Part shown: piece after piece, positions 1 through 9,137 of the stretch
Position numbering within the stretch: position 1 is the first letter of the stretch
How the letters are laid out: each line of letters opens with the position of its first letter
Source of the DNA: Williamsia serinedens
GTDB taxonomy: Bacteria; Actinomycetota; Actinomycetes; Mycobacteriales; Mycobacteriaceae
Direction of reading: 5' to 3'
Assembly (NCBI RefSeq): GCF_024171725.1
Contig: NZ_JAMTCG010000007.1
Coordinates: 305,895-369,894 of the forward strand
DNA: 64,000 nt
Notes under the pieces: generated by a model
Database searches by the model: none
Told to the model about the DNA's origin: nothing
What the model saw: only the letters and a program-made list of their open reading frames with translations
Translations under genes and position numbers: made by a program

Positions 1-72
1 GTCAGCCTAGCTGGAGTGTTACCCGAAAGTGTTACCTTCCGATGCTCCGTGACGCTGACCTGCGTCTATCGG

Positions 73-145
73 TGCGCGCAGAGGGATTTGAACCCCCGAC
101 CGCTGGTGTGTAAGACCAGAGCTCTGACCGCTGAGCTATACGCGC
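73..145 (-). tRNA. tRNA-Val (anticodon TAC)
   Basis: Read on the minus strand, the segment folds as a cloverleaf: acceptor GCGCGTA pairs with TGCGCGC (one G-T pair), the anticodon loop is CTTACAC inside a CTGGT/ACCAG stem, and the T-arm has the loop TTCAAAT. The anticodon TAC reads valine GTA codons. After the discriminator A only CC is encoded, so the final A of CCA would be added enzymatically. Confidence 0.95.
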
Positions 146-227
146 CGACGGCACGGGTCGCGACCGCATGCCGAGGAACGAATGTAGTGCCGCGGGCGGC
201 GTGGCGGAAATCCTCGCAGAGGAGGGG

Positions 228-749
228 TCAGCCGCCCAGCTCGTCGAGCACGCGGGTCCACACGGTGTCGTCGCGCATCTCGCCGGGGCCCACCATCTGC
301 GAGTAGGTGATGACGCCCTCGAGGTCGACGACGAAGGTGCCACGGTTGGCGTAGCCGCTGCGCGGGTTGAACACCCCGTACTCCATGGCCGTCGCACCGT
401 GGGGCCAGAAGTCGGACAGGATCGGGAACAGGAACCCCTGCAGTGACGACCACACCTTGTGGGTGGGCGGTGGCCCGACGGACACCGCGAGCAGCACGGA
501 GTCGTCGTTCTCGAACTCGGGCAGGTGGTCGCGGAGGTAGCCCAGCTCGCCCTCGCAGGTGCCGGTGAAGGCGAGCGGGAAGAACACGACGACCACGCGC
601 TTGTGGCCCCGGAACGAACTGAGCGCGACACGCTGGTTGTTCTGGTCCCGCAGCTCGAAGTCGGGGGCACGCGTGCCCGGCTCGAGCGGACCCGACGAGG
701 CGGGAATGGTCTGTTCGGTCGACACCGGTGACGAGGAATCCAGCGTCAT
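228..749 (-). CDS. ahpE: 1-Cys peroxiredoxin, AhpE-like
   Basis: A cytosolic thiol peroxidase expected to reduce organic peroxides and peroxynitrite. The peroxiredoxin active-site motif PxxxTxxC is present as P58, T62 and C65 in the stretch FPLAFTGTC. No second conserved cysteine is visible, as in the one-cysteine AhpE class. At 173 aa it is slightly longer than M. tuberculosis AhpE because of an N-terminal tail of about 20 residues. Its start overlaps the stop of the upstream DUF3052 gene by 4 nt, so the two are probably translationally coupled. The order ahpE-DUF3052 next to aceE matches M. tuberculosis Rv2238c-Rv2239c, which supports the name. Confidence 0.92.
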   Translation of the reverse strand: MTLDSSSPVSTEQTIPASSGPLEPGTRAPDFELRDQNNQRVALSSFRGHKRVVVVFFPLAFTGTCEGELGYLRDHLPEFENDDSVLLAVSVGPPPTHKVWSSLQGFLFPILSDFWPHGATAMEYGVFNPRSGYANRGTFVVDLEGVITYSQMVGPGEMRDDTVWTRVLDELGG

Positions 750-1162
750 TTGCGCGGCGCGCGAGCCTTGGGCTGCACGAGCCGCGAACCCGACCAGTCG
801 CCGAGGTTCATCGCGGAGGTCTGCGTGAGGCCGGCCGTTGGGGCGGCCTCGGCGATCTCCGCTGGGTCGACGTAGCCGTCGGTGCCCGTCTTCGGGGAGA
901 ACACCCAGACGTACCCGTCGTCGGCGAGGGGCCCGATCGCGTCCATCAGCGCGTCGACCAGGTCACCGTCGGACTCGCGCCACCAGAGGATGACCACGTC
1001 CATGACCTCGTCGGAGTCCTCGTCGAGCAGATCGCCGCCGATCAGCTCCTCGATGTCCGCGCGCAGGTCGTCGTCGGTGTCCTCGTCCCACCCGAGTTCC
1101 TGAACCACCATGCCCGAGCTGAACCCGAGCGCCTCGGCCCGATTACCGTGCGCGGCAACCAC
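746..1162 (-). CDS. DUF3052 family protein (Rv2239c-like)
   Basis: A 138-aa acidic protein of unknown function. The GTG start at 1162 was chosen because AGGAGG lies 8 nt upstream; a longer frame to 1264 exists but lacks such a site. Visible features are an acidic stretch around residues 25-50 (many D and E), a central [10 protein letters not shown] segment and a basic C-terminus (QPKARAPRK). It has no signal peptide or membrane segment, so it is probably cytosolic. It overlaps the ahpE start by 4 nt. Family members are common in Mycobacteriales beside ahpE and aceE, but I know of no established biochemical role. Confidence 0.82.
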   Translation of the reverse strand: MVAAHGNRAEALGFSSGMVVQELGWDEDTDDDLRADIEELIGGDLLDEDSDEVMDVVILWWRESDGDLVDALMDAIGPLADDGYVWVFSPKTGTDGYVDPAEIAEAAPTAGLTQTSAMNLGDWSGSRLVQPKARAPRK

Positions 1163-1309
1163 CGCGGGAGACCTCCTCTGTCGACACCGACCGTCCGCCA
1201 CCGGACGGGTCCGGCGGTTGTGACCAGACAACAGTGTGTCCGGCCAACATGCAAGCCGGGACACGGTCTCGATGTGCCGTGCGCTGGGGCGTTGACCTCG
1301 ACGCCACGG

Positions 1310-1921
1310 TCAGCGGGGGGCGGTGCCGGACGTCGAGGGCGCCGGCGAGCCGGACGGCGCGACGGTGGCGCCCGCCGAGAACGGACGGCACGTGGCCAGC
1401 AGGCCGTCGCGCGCCTGCAGGAAACCGCCCGACGCCGCGTTCAGCTCGCCGCGGCCCTTGGCCCGGACGACACCGGCGAGGACCCCCGACCGGTCGGCCA
1501 GGGTCGACGCGGCGGCACGGACCGCCTCGCTGTTCGTCGGTCGCAGGGCGCCACGGATCGTGCCGACGCCACGGTCGAGGGCTGTCGCGGCGGCGAGGTC
1601 CTTGCCTGCGAGCGCCCCGTAGTCCTGAGTCCGGTTGAGCGCGGTGACGAAGGTGTTGTAGGCCGACAGCATCTGGCCGGCCGCCGTCGTCGACGTCGAG
1701 CACACCGCGTAGTCGGCGTCGGTGCGTTCCTTCTCGGCCGACGCCGCGGCCGCGGACGACACGGCTGCGCGGTAGGCGCCCACGTCCGACGCGTCCACCC
1801 GTGCCGTCCCGCTCACCGCGTCGGCGCATCCGGCGACGGTGGCGCACACCGCGGCCGCCGCCAGCGCTGCGCACAGGCGCGCGGTGACACGGGGGCGGAC
1901 GGCTGTCGACACGGTGCGCAT
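1310..1921 (-). CDS. Putative lipoprotein, unknown function
   Basis: A 203-aa protein with an export signal: an Arg-rich N-terminus, an Ala/Val-rich hydrophobic core (residues 15-30) and a lipobox ending in VAGC (Cys about residue 32). The mature part is Ala-rich and helical, with two further cysteines (in AVCST and ATCRP) that could form a disulfide, and a Ser/Pro/Thr-rich C-terminal tail. It lies where Rv2240c sits in M. tuberculosis, between the DUF3052 gene and aceE, and is probably its counterpart by position. It is divergent from aceE across a 219-bp gap. No function can be assigned. Confidence 0.72.
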   Translation of the reverse strand: MRTVSTAVRPRVTARLCAALAAAAVCATVAGCADAVSGTARVDASDVGAYRAAVSSAAAASAEKERTDADYAVCSTSTTAAGQMLSAYNTFVTALNRTQDYGALAGKDLAAATALDRGVGTIRGALRPTNSEAVRAAASTLADRSGVLAGVVRAKGRGELNAASGGFLQARDGLLATCRPFSAGATVAPSGSPAPSTSGTAPR

Positions 1922-2140
1922 CCTGCCCCAGCCCGTCCTGCACCGACAACATGGCAGACACCACGTCCGCGGACCCGGGGGATCGTGTGCCGGGCCGGGT
2001 CACATACGGCACGATTGGTGACGTACCTCGCTCCGACACACCCGTCGCGCGCGGGGTCGAGGAGGTCGGCGCACCCAGTCGGCCCGCACGCACCACGACC
2101 GGCACACCACCGCCGTGAGGACACGAGGAGCCCACCACCA

Positions 2141-4918
2141 GTGACACAGCAGATCAGCCCGGCGTCGTCGACCTCCGGCAGCGAGCGCGTCCGGGTCATC
2201 CGGGAGGGGGTCGCCTCCTATCTCCCGGACATCGACCCGCAGGAGACCGACGAGTGGCTCGCCTCGTTCGACGGGCTGCTCGAGAACGCCGGGCCGGGTC
2301 GCGCGCGCTATTTGCTGCTGCGGATGCTGGAGCGTGCCAGCGAGCGCCGGGTGTCGATCCCGGCCCTGACCTCCACCGACTACGTCAACACCATCCCCAC
2401 CGAGAGCGAGCCCTGGTTCCCCGGTGACGAGGAGGTCGAGCGCCGGTTCCGCGCCTTCATCCGCTGGAACGCGGCGATCATGGTGCACCGCGCGCAGCGA
2501 CCGGGCGTGGGCGTCGGTGGACACATCTCCACCTACGCGTCGTCGGCCGCGCTCTACGAGGTCGGCTTCAACCACTTCTTCCGCGGGCAGGACCACTCGG
2601 GCGGTGGCGACCAGATCTTCATCCAGGGCCACGCCTCCCCCGGCATCTACGCCCGCGCGTTCCTCGAGGGCCGCATCGACGAGGCCCGGATGGACGGGTT
2701 CCGCCAGGAGCACAGCCACGCCGGCGAGGGCGGCGGCCTGCCGTCGTACCCGCATCCCCGCCTCATGCCCGACTTCTGGCAGTTCCCGACCGTGTCCATG
2801 GGCATCGGCCCGATGAACGCGATCTACCAGGCGCGGTTCAACCACTACCTGCACGACCGCGGGATCAAGGACACCTCCGAGCAGCACGTCTGGGCGTTCC
2901 TCGGCGACGGCGAGATGGACGAGCCGGAATCGCGGGGCCTCGCGCACGTCGCCGCGACCGAGGGCCTCGACAACCTGACCTTCGTCATCAACTGCAACCT
3001 GCAGCGACTCGACGGCCCGGTCCGCGGTAACGGCAAGATCATCCAGGAGCTCGAGTCGTTCTTCCGGGGCGCCGGGTGGAACGTGATCAAGGTGGTCTGG
3101 GGACGCGAGTGGGACGCCCTCCTGCACGCCGACCGCGACGGCGCCCTGGTCAACCTGATGAACACCACCCCCGACGGCGACTTCCAGACCTACAAGGCCA
3201 ACGACGGCGCCTTCGTCCGCGAGCACTTCTTCGGTCGCGACCCGCGGACCAAGGAACTGGTCAAGAACCTCACCGACGCCCAGATCTGGAACCTCAAGCG
3301 CGGTGGGCACGACTACCGCAAGGTGCACGCCGCGTACGCGTCGGCGATGTCGCACAAGGGCCAGCCGACCGTGATCCTGGCCCACACCATCAAGGGCTAC
3401 ACGCTGGGCAAGCACTTCGAGGGGCGCAACGCCACGCACCAGATGAAGAAGCTGACCCTGGAGGACCTCAAGGACTTCCGCGACTCGACGCGTATCCCGA
3501 TCAGCGACAAGGAGCTGGAGAAGGATCCGTACCTCCCGCCGTACTACCACCCCGGGATGGACGCGCCGGAGATCCAGTACATGCTGGACCGCCGCAAGAC
3601 GCTCGGCGGGTTCCTCCCCCGGCGCCGCACGACGAGCAAGGCGCTGACGGTCGACCCGAAGCCGATCGTGAAGACCGCCGCCAAGGGCTCGGGCAAGCAA
3701 CAGGTCGCGACGACCATGGCGCTGGTGCGCATCTTCAAGGAACTGATGCGCGACAAGGAGATCGGCAAGCGCGTCGTGCCGATCATCCCCGACGAGGCCC
3801 GCACCTTCGGCATGGACTCGTGGTTCCCGTCGCTGAAGATCTACAACCGCAACGGGCAGCTCTACACCTCCGTCGACGCCGACCTGATGCTCGCCTACAA
3901 GGAGAGCGAGATCGGTCAGATCCTGCACGAGGGCATCAACGAGGCCGGCTCGACGGCGTCGTTCACCGCGGTGGGGACGTCCTACGCGACCCACGACGAG
4001 CCGATGATCCCGCTGTACATCTTCTACTCGATGTTCGGGTTCCAGCGGACCGGCGACGGCCTGTGGGCCGCGGCCGATCAGATGGCGCGGGGCTTCGTGC
4101 TCGGCGCGACCGCCGGGCGCACCACCCTGACCGGTGAGGGGCTCCAGCACGCCGACGGGCACTCGCTGTTGCTCGCCGCGTCGAACCCCGCGGTGGTGGC
4201 GTACGACCCGGCCTACGCCTACGAGATGGCACACATCGTCGTCGACGGTGTGCGTCGGATGTACGGCGAGGACCCGGAGAACGTCTACTACTACATCACC
4301 GTCTACAACGAGCCGATCGTGCAGCCGCCGCAGCCCGACGACCTCGACGTCGAGGGCGTGCTGAAGGGCATCTACCGCTGCCACCCGGCGGCCGGCGAGA
4401 AGCAGTACCCCGCCAACATCCTCGTCTCGGGCGTCACCATGTCCGACGCGGTGCGGGCGCAGGAGATGCTCGCCGACGAGTGGGACGTCGCGGCCGACGT
4501 GTGGTCGGTGACGTCGTGGAACGAGCTGGCCCGCGAGGGCGTGGAGCACGAGCGGTCGGCCCTGCGCGATCCCGACGGCGAGCACGGCGAGCCCTACGTG
4601 ACGACGGCGCTCGCGCGGTCACAGGGCCCGTTCGTCGCCGTGAGCGACTTCATGCGCGCGGTGCCCGAGCAGATCCGCGCGTGGGTGCCGGGGACGTACC
4701 TGACCCTCGGCACCGACGGCTTCGGGTTCTCCGACACCCGCCCGGCCGCGCGACGGTTCTTCAACGTCGACGGCGAGTCGATCGTGGTGGCGACGCTGTT
4801 GGCGCTGGCCCGCGAGGGACACATCGACCACTCCGTCGCGGCGAAGGCGGCCGAGAAGTACGCCATCACCGACGTTCTCGCGGCGCCGGAGCAGACGAGC
4901 GACCCCGGGGTGGCGTGA
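2141..4918 (+). CDS. aceE: Pyruvate dehydrogenase E1 component, homodimeric type
   Basis: The thiamine-diphosphate-dependent E1 subunit decarboxylates pyruvate and passes the acetyl group to E2 lipoyl domains, supplying acetyl-CoA to the TCA cycle and lipid synthesis. The TPP/Mg motif is clear: [10 protein letters not shown] beginning near residue 255, followed after the usual interval by NCNLQRLDG. The GTG start at 2141 has GAGGAG ten bases upstream and gives 925 aa, close to the roughly 900 aa of the homodimeric AceE family. The frame stays open much further upstream but looks non-coding there. It is followed 102 bp later by mabR, as in mycobacteria. Confidence 0.97.
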   Translation: MTQQISPASSTSGSERVRVIREGVASYLPDIDPQETDEWLASFDGLLENAGPGRARYLLLRMLERASERRVSIPALTSTDYVNTIPTESEPWFPGDEEVERRFRAFIRWNAAIMVHRAQRPGVGVGGHISTYASSAALYEVGFNHFFRGQDHSGGGDQIFIQGHASPGIYARAFLEGRIDEARMDGFRQEHSHAGEGGGLPSYPHPRLMPDFWQFPTVSMGIGPMNAIYQARFNHYLHDRGIKDTSEQHVWAFLGDGEMDEPESRGLAHVAATEGLDNLTFVINCNLQRLDGPVRGNGKIIQELESFFRGAGWNVIKVVWGREWDALLHADRDGALVNLMNTTPDGDFQTYKANDGAFVREHFFGRDPRTKELVKNLTDAQIWNLKRGGHDYRKVHAAYASAMSHKGQPTVILAHTIKGYTLGKHFEGRNATHQMKKLTLEDLKDFRDSTRIPISDKELEKDPYLPPYYHPGMDAPEIQYMLDRRKTLGGFLPRRRTTSKALTVDPKPIVKTAAKGSGKQQVATTMALVRIFKELMRDKEIGKRVVPIIPDEARTFGMDSWFPSLKIYNRNGQLYTSVDADLMLAYKESEIGQILHEGINEAGSTASFTAVGTSYATHDEPMIPLYIFYSMFGFQRTGDGLWAAADQMARGFVLGATAGRTTLTGEGLQHADGHSLLLAASNPAVVAYDPAYAYEMAHIVVDGVRRMYGEDPENVYYYITVYNEPIVQPPQPDDLDVEGVLKGIYRCHPAAGEKQYPANILVSGVTMSDAVRAQEMLADEWDVAADVWSVTSWNELAREGVEHERSALRDPDGEHGEPYVTTALARSQGPFVAVSDFMRAVPEQIRAWVPGTYLTLGTDGFGFSDTRPAARRFFNVDGESIVVATLLALAREGHIDHSVAAKAAEKYAITDVLAAPEQTSDPGVA

Positions 4919-4944
4919 CGAGCGGCGACATCCGGTACGCGTCG

Positions 4945-4962
4945 GGTTCGTGATCGCGAACC
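4945..4962. repeat. 18-bp near-perfect palindrome between aceE and mabR
   Basis: GGTTCG and CGAACC flank a 6-nt centre (TGATCG), so 16 of 18 positions are symmetric. It begins 27 nt after the aceE stop and ends about 58 nt before the mabR start. It could be an operator for mabR or a small hairpin; there is no T-run after it, so a factor-independent terminator is less likely. Confidence 0.5.
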
Positions 4963-5020
4963 TCGTCGTGGTCAGCGTGAACGAGGTCTCGCCACCGGCA
5001 CCGGCATCTAGTGTGTCCTG

Positions 5021-6286
5021 GTGAGCGAGACCTCGTCGACGCCGACCGATCATCCGCCGGGCGATCCGCTCAGCGCCCAGGGCGCCCGCGTCCCGGCGCC
5101 GGCGGACGTGCACGCGGCGCTGCCGGACACGCTGCTCAAGCGGGTCAAGCAGTACAGCGGACGACTGGCCACCGAGGCCGTGCACTCGATGACCGACCAG
5201 CTGCCGTACTTCCAGGACCTCGAGGCGCAGCAGCGCGCCTCGGTGCAACTGGTCGTGCAGACCGCGGTGGTCAACTTCGTCGAGTGGCTGCAGGACCCGG
5301 AGGGCAACCTCAAGTTCACCGTCCAGGCGTTCCAGGCGGTGCCACAGGATCTCGCCCGCCGGATCACGCTCCTGCAGTCGGTCGAGATGGTCCGCGTCGC
5401 GATGGAGTTCTTCGAGAAGTGGCTGCCGCTGCTCGCCCGCAACGACGCGCAGCTGCGTGCGCTGACCGAGGCGGTCCTGCGCTACGGCCGGGAGATCGGG
5501 TTCGCCGCCGCGGCCATCTACGCCTCGGCCGCCGAATCGCGCGGCGCCTGGGACTCACGGCTCGAGGCGCTCGTCGTCGACGCCGTGGTCCGCGGTGACA
5601 CCGGACCCACGCTGCTCTCGCGCGCGGCCGCGCTCAACTGGGACGCCGACGCGACCGCCACCGTCGTCGTCGGCTACCCGCCGCCGGAGCAGAACGTGTC
5701 GGTGCCGTTGGCCATCCACACGACGGCCCGCAAGCACGACCGGGCCGCGCTGTCGGTGGTGCAGGGGACGCTCCTGGTCGCGATCCTCAGCGGCGACATG
5801 TCGTCGGGTCAGGACTTCGTCCAGGAGCTGCTGACGCACTTCGCCGAGGGGCCGGTCGTCATCGGGCACACGACGCCGAACCTGGGCGCGGCGCACGGCT
5901 CGGCCGCGGAGGCGCTGGCCGGGATGGAGGCGGTCGCGGGCTGGCCCGGCGCGCCCCGTCCGGTGCACAGCTGGGAGCTGCTCCCCGAGCGGGCACTGCT
6001 GGGTGACGCGGCGGCCGTGCGGACCCTGAACGACTTCCTGGTAACGCCACTGGGCAAGGGAGGCGACACACTCACCAGCACCCTGGATGCCTACCTGGAC
6101 TCCGGGGGGTCCGTGGAGTCGTGCGCGCGGGAACTGTTCGTCCACCCGAATACTGTCAGATACCGACTAAAACGCATCGCCGAGGTGACCGGTCGGGACC
6201 CGACCAACCCGCGCGACGCGTATGTCCTGCGAGTGGCCGCAACGGTCGGTCGGCTAGCACGAGACCGACACAGAACGTTGACTTGA
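5021..6286 (+). CDS. mabR: PucR-family transcriptional regulator of fatty acid synthase II, MabR-like
   Basis: A 421-aa DNA-binding regulator with a C-terminal PucR-type helix-turn-helix: residues about 360-410 contain SVESCARELFVHPNTVRYRL, the typical wing and recognition helix. The N-terminal two thirds form the GGDEF-like/CdaR region seen in this family and probably sense a ligand. The GTG start at 5021 gives the family length. It sits between aceE and fabD exactly as the mycobacterial regulator MabR (Rv2242), which is known to control the fasII operon in M. smegmatis. By homology it should bind upstream of fabD and respond to acyl-CoA or related lipids; that part is inference here. Confidence 0.87.
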   Translation: MSETSSTPTDHPPGDPLSAQGARVPAPADVHAALPDTLLKRVKQYSGRLATEAVHSMTDQLPYFQDLEAQQRASVQLVVQTAVVNFVEWLQDPEGNLKFTVQAFQAVPQDLARRITLLQSVEMVRVAMEFFEKWLPLLARNDAQLRALTEAVLRYGREIGFAAAAIYASAAESRGAWDSRLEALVVDAVVRGDTGPTLLSRAAALNWDADATATVVVGYPPPEQNVSVPLAIHTTARKHDRAALSVVQGTLLVAILSGDMSSGQDFVQELLTHFAEGPVVIGHTTPNLGAAHGSAAEALAGMEAVAGWPGAPRPVHSWELLPERALLGDAAAVRTLNDFLVTPLGKGGDTLTSTLDAYLDSGGSVESCARELFVHPNTVRYRLKRIAEVTGRDPTNPRDAYVLRVAATVGRLARDRHRTLT

Positions 6287-6403
6287 GCACCTCGAGTAAC
6301 ACCAGTCACAATTTGGTGGAGCTTTTCATACGTAGCCGTGATCGGCGCTGTTCTATATCACGAGTTGCGAGTCGATGACGAACCGGACACACCACGACTG
6401 TCC

Positions 6404-6422
6404 TTTGTCGGATCCCTACAAA
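6404..6422. promoter_or_regulatory. Inverted repeat TTTGT-N9-ACAAA upstream of fabD (candidate MabR site)
   Basis: The 202-bp gap between mabR and fabD is more AT-rich than its surroundings. It holds a symmetric TTTGT/ACAAA pair spaced by 9 nt, about 67 nt upstream of the chosen fabD start. A TATATC hexamer at 6354-6359 could be a -10 element, but I see no good -35 partner. Assignment to MabR rests on position only. Confidence 0.4.
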
Positions 6423-6488
6423 TAGCGCCACGAAGGTTCATCGGCTCCGACAGCCACATGACACAGGTTCAGGGTGTTCTGTAGTCAC

Positions 6489-7397
6489 GTGCTCACGTTG
6501 CTCGCGCCCGGACAGGGCTCGCAGACCCCGGGGATGCTCGAGTCCTGGCTCGACCTCCCTGGCGCGGCCGACCAGGTCGCCACGTGGTCCAAGTCCACCG
6601 GACTCGACCTCGCCCGTCTCGGCACCACCGCGACCGCGGAGGAGATCACCGACACCGCGGTGACCCAGCCCCTCGTCGTCGTCTCCGCGCTCCTTGCCCA
6701 CGACGAGCTGACGAAGCGCATCGACCTGCCCTCCGACCTCGTCGTCGCCGGTCACTCCGTCGGGGAGCTGGCCGCCGCGGCGATCTCCGGTGTCATCACC
6801 CGCGACGAGGCCGTCAGCCTGGCCGCGATCCGCGGGCGCGAGATGGCGAAGGCCTGCGCGCTGGAACCGACGACGATGGCCGCCGTGCTCGGGGGCGACG
6901 AGGAGCAGGTCCTGGCCCGCCTCGCCGAGCTCGAGCTCGTCCCGGCCAACCGCAACGCCGTCGGCCAGATCGTCGCGGCCGGTCGCGTCGAGGCGATCGA
7001 CGCCCTGCTCGCCGATCCGCCGGAGAAGGCCCGGACCCGTAAACTGTCCGTGGCGGGGGCCTTCCACACGCACTTCATGTCGCCGGCACAGGATGCCGTG
7101 GCGGCCGCCGCTGCGTCGATCACGCCGCAGGAGCCCACCGCCGTGCTCCTCTCCAACTACGACGGCCGACCGGTGTCGTCCGGCCGCGAGGCACTCGACC
7201 GCATCGTCGCCCAGGTCACCAACCCGGTCCGGTGGGACCTGTGCTCGGCGACCATGCGCGAGATGGGCGTCTCCGCCCTCGTCGAGCTCCCCCCGGCGGG
7301 CACCTTGGTGGGCATCGCCAAGCGCGAGCTCAAGGGCGTGCCGACGCGGGCCTGCAAGACCCCCGACGACCTCGACGGGGTCACAGAACTTGGATAG
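6489..7397 (+). CDS. fabD: Malonyl-CoA:ACP transacylase
   Basis: Transfers malonyl from CoA to AcpM for FAS-II elongation. The catalytic serine lies in GHSVGE (S90), the N-terminal LLAPGQGSQ motif of acyltransferases is intact, and GAFHTHFM carries the conserved histidine region. The GTG at 6489 gives 302 aa, the same as M. tuberculosis FabD, and starts one residue before the conserved LTLLAPGQG. A GTG at 6474 would add five residues; neither has a textbook Shine-Dalgarno. It heads the operon with acpM, kasA and accD6, and a 114-bp gap precedes acpM. Confidence 0.95.
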   Translation: MLTLLAPGQGSQTPGMLESWLDLPGAADQVATWSKSTGLDLARLGTTATAEEITDTAVTQPLVVVSALLAHDELTKRIDLPSDLVVAGHSVGELAAAAISGVITRDEAVSLAAIRGREMAKACALEPTTMAAVLGGDEEQVLARLAELELVPANRNAVGQIVAAGRVEAIDALLADPPEKARTRKLSVAGAFHTHFMSPAQDAVAAAAASITPQEPTAVLLSNYDGRPVSSGREALDRIVAQVTNPVRWDLCSATMREMGVSALVELPPAGTLVGIAKRELKGVPTRACKTPDDLDGVTELG

Positions 7398-7511
7398 AGG
7401 TCCCCGCACCTGCGGGGACACCCGGAAGGCGTGACACGCCCGTCCAAACGATGCAGCGCATCGCTCCGGAACTCACAGCTCGACAACGACGAACATGAAG
7501 GGAGCCACGCA

Positions 7512-7817
7512 GTGGCGACTCAGGAAGAACTCATCGCCGGGATCGCGGAGATCATCGAAGAGGTCACCGGTATTGAGCCCTCCGAGGTCACGATCGACAA
7601 GTCCTTCGTGGACGACCTGGACATCGACTCGCTGTCGATGGTCGAGATCGCGGTCCAGACCGAGGACAAGTACGGCGTGAAGATCCCCGACGAGGACCTG
7701 GCCGGACTGCGGACGGTCGGCGACGCGGTGGCCTACATCCAGAAGCTCGAGGCCGAGAACCCCGAGGCCGCTGCGGCCATCCAGGCCCAGGTGGACGCCG
7801 CCAAGAAGGCTGAGTGA
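7512..7817 (+). CDS. acpM: Meromycolate extension acyl carrier protein
   Basis: Carries growing acyl chains as phosphopantetheine thioesters between the FAS-II enzymes. The attachment motif DIDSLS places the modified serine at S40. The start is GTG at 7512, with AAGGGAG eight bases upstream; an in-frame extension upstream lacks coding character. The 101-aa product is longer than housekeeping ACPs because of an Ala/Glu/Lys-rich C-terminal helix of about 25 residues, which is diagnostic of mycobacterial AcpM and is thought to help handle very long chains. It ends 5 nt before kasA. Confidence 0.97.
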   Translation: MATQEELIAGIAEIIEEVTGIEPSEVTIDKSFVDDLDIDSLSMVEIAVQTEDKYGVKIPDEDLAGLRTVGDAVAYIQKLEAENPEAAAAIQAQVDAAKKAE

Positions 7818-7822
7818 CCTAA

Positions 7823-9088
7823 TTGACCTCCTCTCTTCGCGAGTACTCGACCGCGGCCGGGAACTTCCCCAGCGTCGTGGTGACCTCGATGGTCGCCACG
7901 ACGTCCGTCGGCGAGGACCTCGACTCGACCTGGAAGGGCCTGCTCGCCGGTGAGACCGGCATCAAGGCGCTGACCGACGAGTTCATCACCGAGTACGACC
8001 TCCCGGTCCGCATCGGTGGCAAGTTGGTGAAGGATCCGACCGAAGAGGTGTCGCGCGTCGAGGCACGGCGCATGAGCTACGTCGAGCGCATGGCGCACGT
8101 GCTCAGCAAGCGACTGTGGGAGCAGGCCGGCGAGCCGGATGTCGACAAGGACCGCCTCGCGGTCGTTCTCGGCACCGGTCTCGGCGGCGGGGACGCACTC
8201 ATCGCGGCACACGACGCGATGACGGGGACGAAGAACTACCGGAAGGTGTCGCCGCTGGCGGTGCCCATGACCATGCCGAACGGACCCGCCGCGGTCATCG
8301 GCCTGAACGTGGGCGCCCAGGCGGGCGTCATCACCCCGGTCTCCGCATGCTCCTCGGGATCGGAGGCCATCGCCCACGCGTGGCGGCACATCGTCCTCGG
8401 AGACGCGGACATGGTCGTCACCGGTGGTGTCGAGGGCTTCATCGACGCCGTGCCGATCGCCAGCTTCGCGATGATGCGGGCGATGAGCACGCGCAACGAC
8501 GACCCGGGTGCGGCGTCCCGTCCGTTCGACAAGGACAGGGACGGCTTCGTGTTCGGCGAGGCCGCCGCCCTGCTCGTCCTCGAACGGGAGGACCACGCAC
8601 GGGCCCGCGGCGCGCACATCCACGCGCGCCTGCTCGGCACCGGCATCACCTCCGACGGCTATCACCTGGTCGCGCCCCACCCCGAGGGGACGGGCGCGGC
8701 ACGTGCGATGACCCGGGCGATGGAGACCGCAGGGATCTCCCGGTCCGACGTCACGCACGTCAACGCACACGCGACATCGACATCCATCGGCGACACCGCC
8801 GAGGCACTGGCCATCAACGCCGCTCTGGGCGACCACGTCTCGGTGTACGCACCGAAGTCGGCGCTCGGACACTCGATCGGTGCCGTGGGTGCGTTGGAGT
8901 CCGTCCTGACCGTCAAGTCCGTCGAGGAGGGCGTCATCCCGCCCACGCTGAACCTCGACAACCAGGACCCGGAATGCGACATCGACGTCGTCGCAGGTGA
9001 GCCGCGCTACGGGAACATCGAGTACGCGCTCAACAACTCGTTCGGATTCGGTGGGCACAACGTCGCGCTCGCCTTCGGTCGGTACTGA
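7823..9088 (+). CDS. kasA: Beta-ketoacyl-ACP synthase KasA (FAS-II)
   Basis: Condenses malonyl-AcpM with long-chain acyl-AcpM to extend meromycolic acid precursors; the mycobacterial enzyme is the target of thiolactomycin. The catalytic triad is visible: Cys176 in SACSSGSE, His316 in VNAHATST and His350 in KSALGHS. The sequence is collinear with M. tuberculosis KasA with a 5-residue offset. The start is TTG at 7823; an upstream in-frame GTG is followed at once by a stop codon, so TTG is the only sensible choice. A C-terminal GFGGHN motif completes the fold. No second kas gene follows, unlike the kasA-kasB pair of mycobacteria. Confidence 0.96.
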   Translation: MTSSLREYSTAAGNFPSVVVTSMVATTSVGEDLDSTWKGLLAGETGIKALTDEFITEYDLPVRIGGKLVKDPTEEVSRVEARRMSYVERMAHVLSKRLWEQAGEPDVDKDRLAVVLGTGLGGGDALIAAHDAMTGTKNYRKVSPLAVPMTMPNGPAAVIGLNVGAQAGVITPVSACSSGSEAIAHAWRHIVLGDADMVVTGGVEGFIDAVPIASFAMMRAMSTRNDDPGAASRPFDKDRDGFVFGEAAALLVLEREDHARARGAHIHARLLGTGITSDGYHLVAPHPEGTGAARAMTRAMETAGISRSDVTHVNAHATSTSIGDTAEALAINAALGDHVSVYAPKSALGHSIGAVGALESVLTVKSVEEGVIPPTLNLDNQDPECDIDVVAGEPRYGNIEYALNNSFGFGGHNVALAFGRY

Positions 9089-9137
9089 CCACGACCTGGG
9101 TGCGGGGGCGACTCCGCCGGAACTGCTAGGAGACCAG

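Noticed and set aside
2000-4585. An 861-codon open frame antisense to aceE
   Set aside because: It is a GC-skew shadow of a clearly identified gene; the translation is low-complexity and matches no family.
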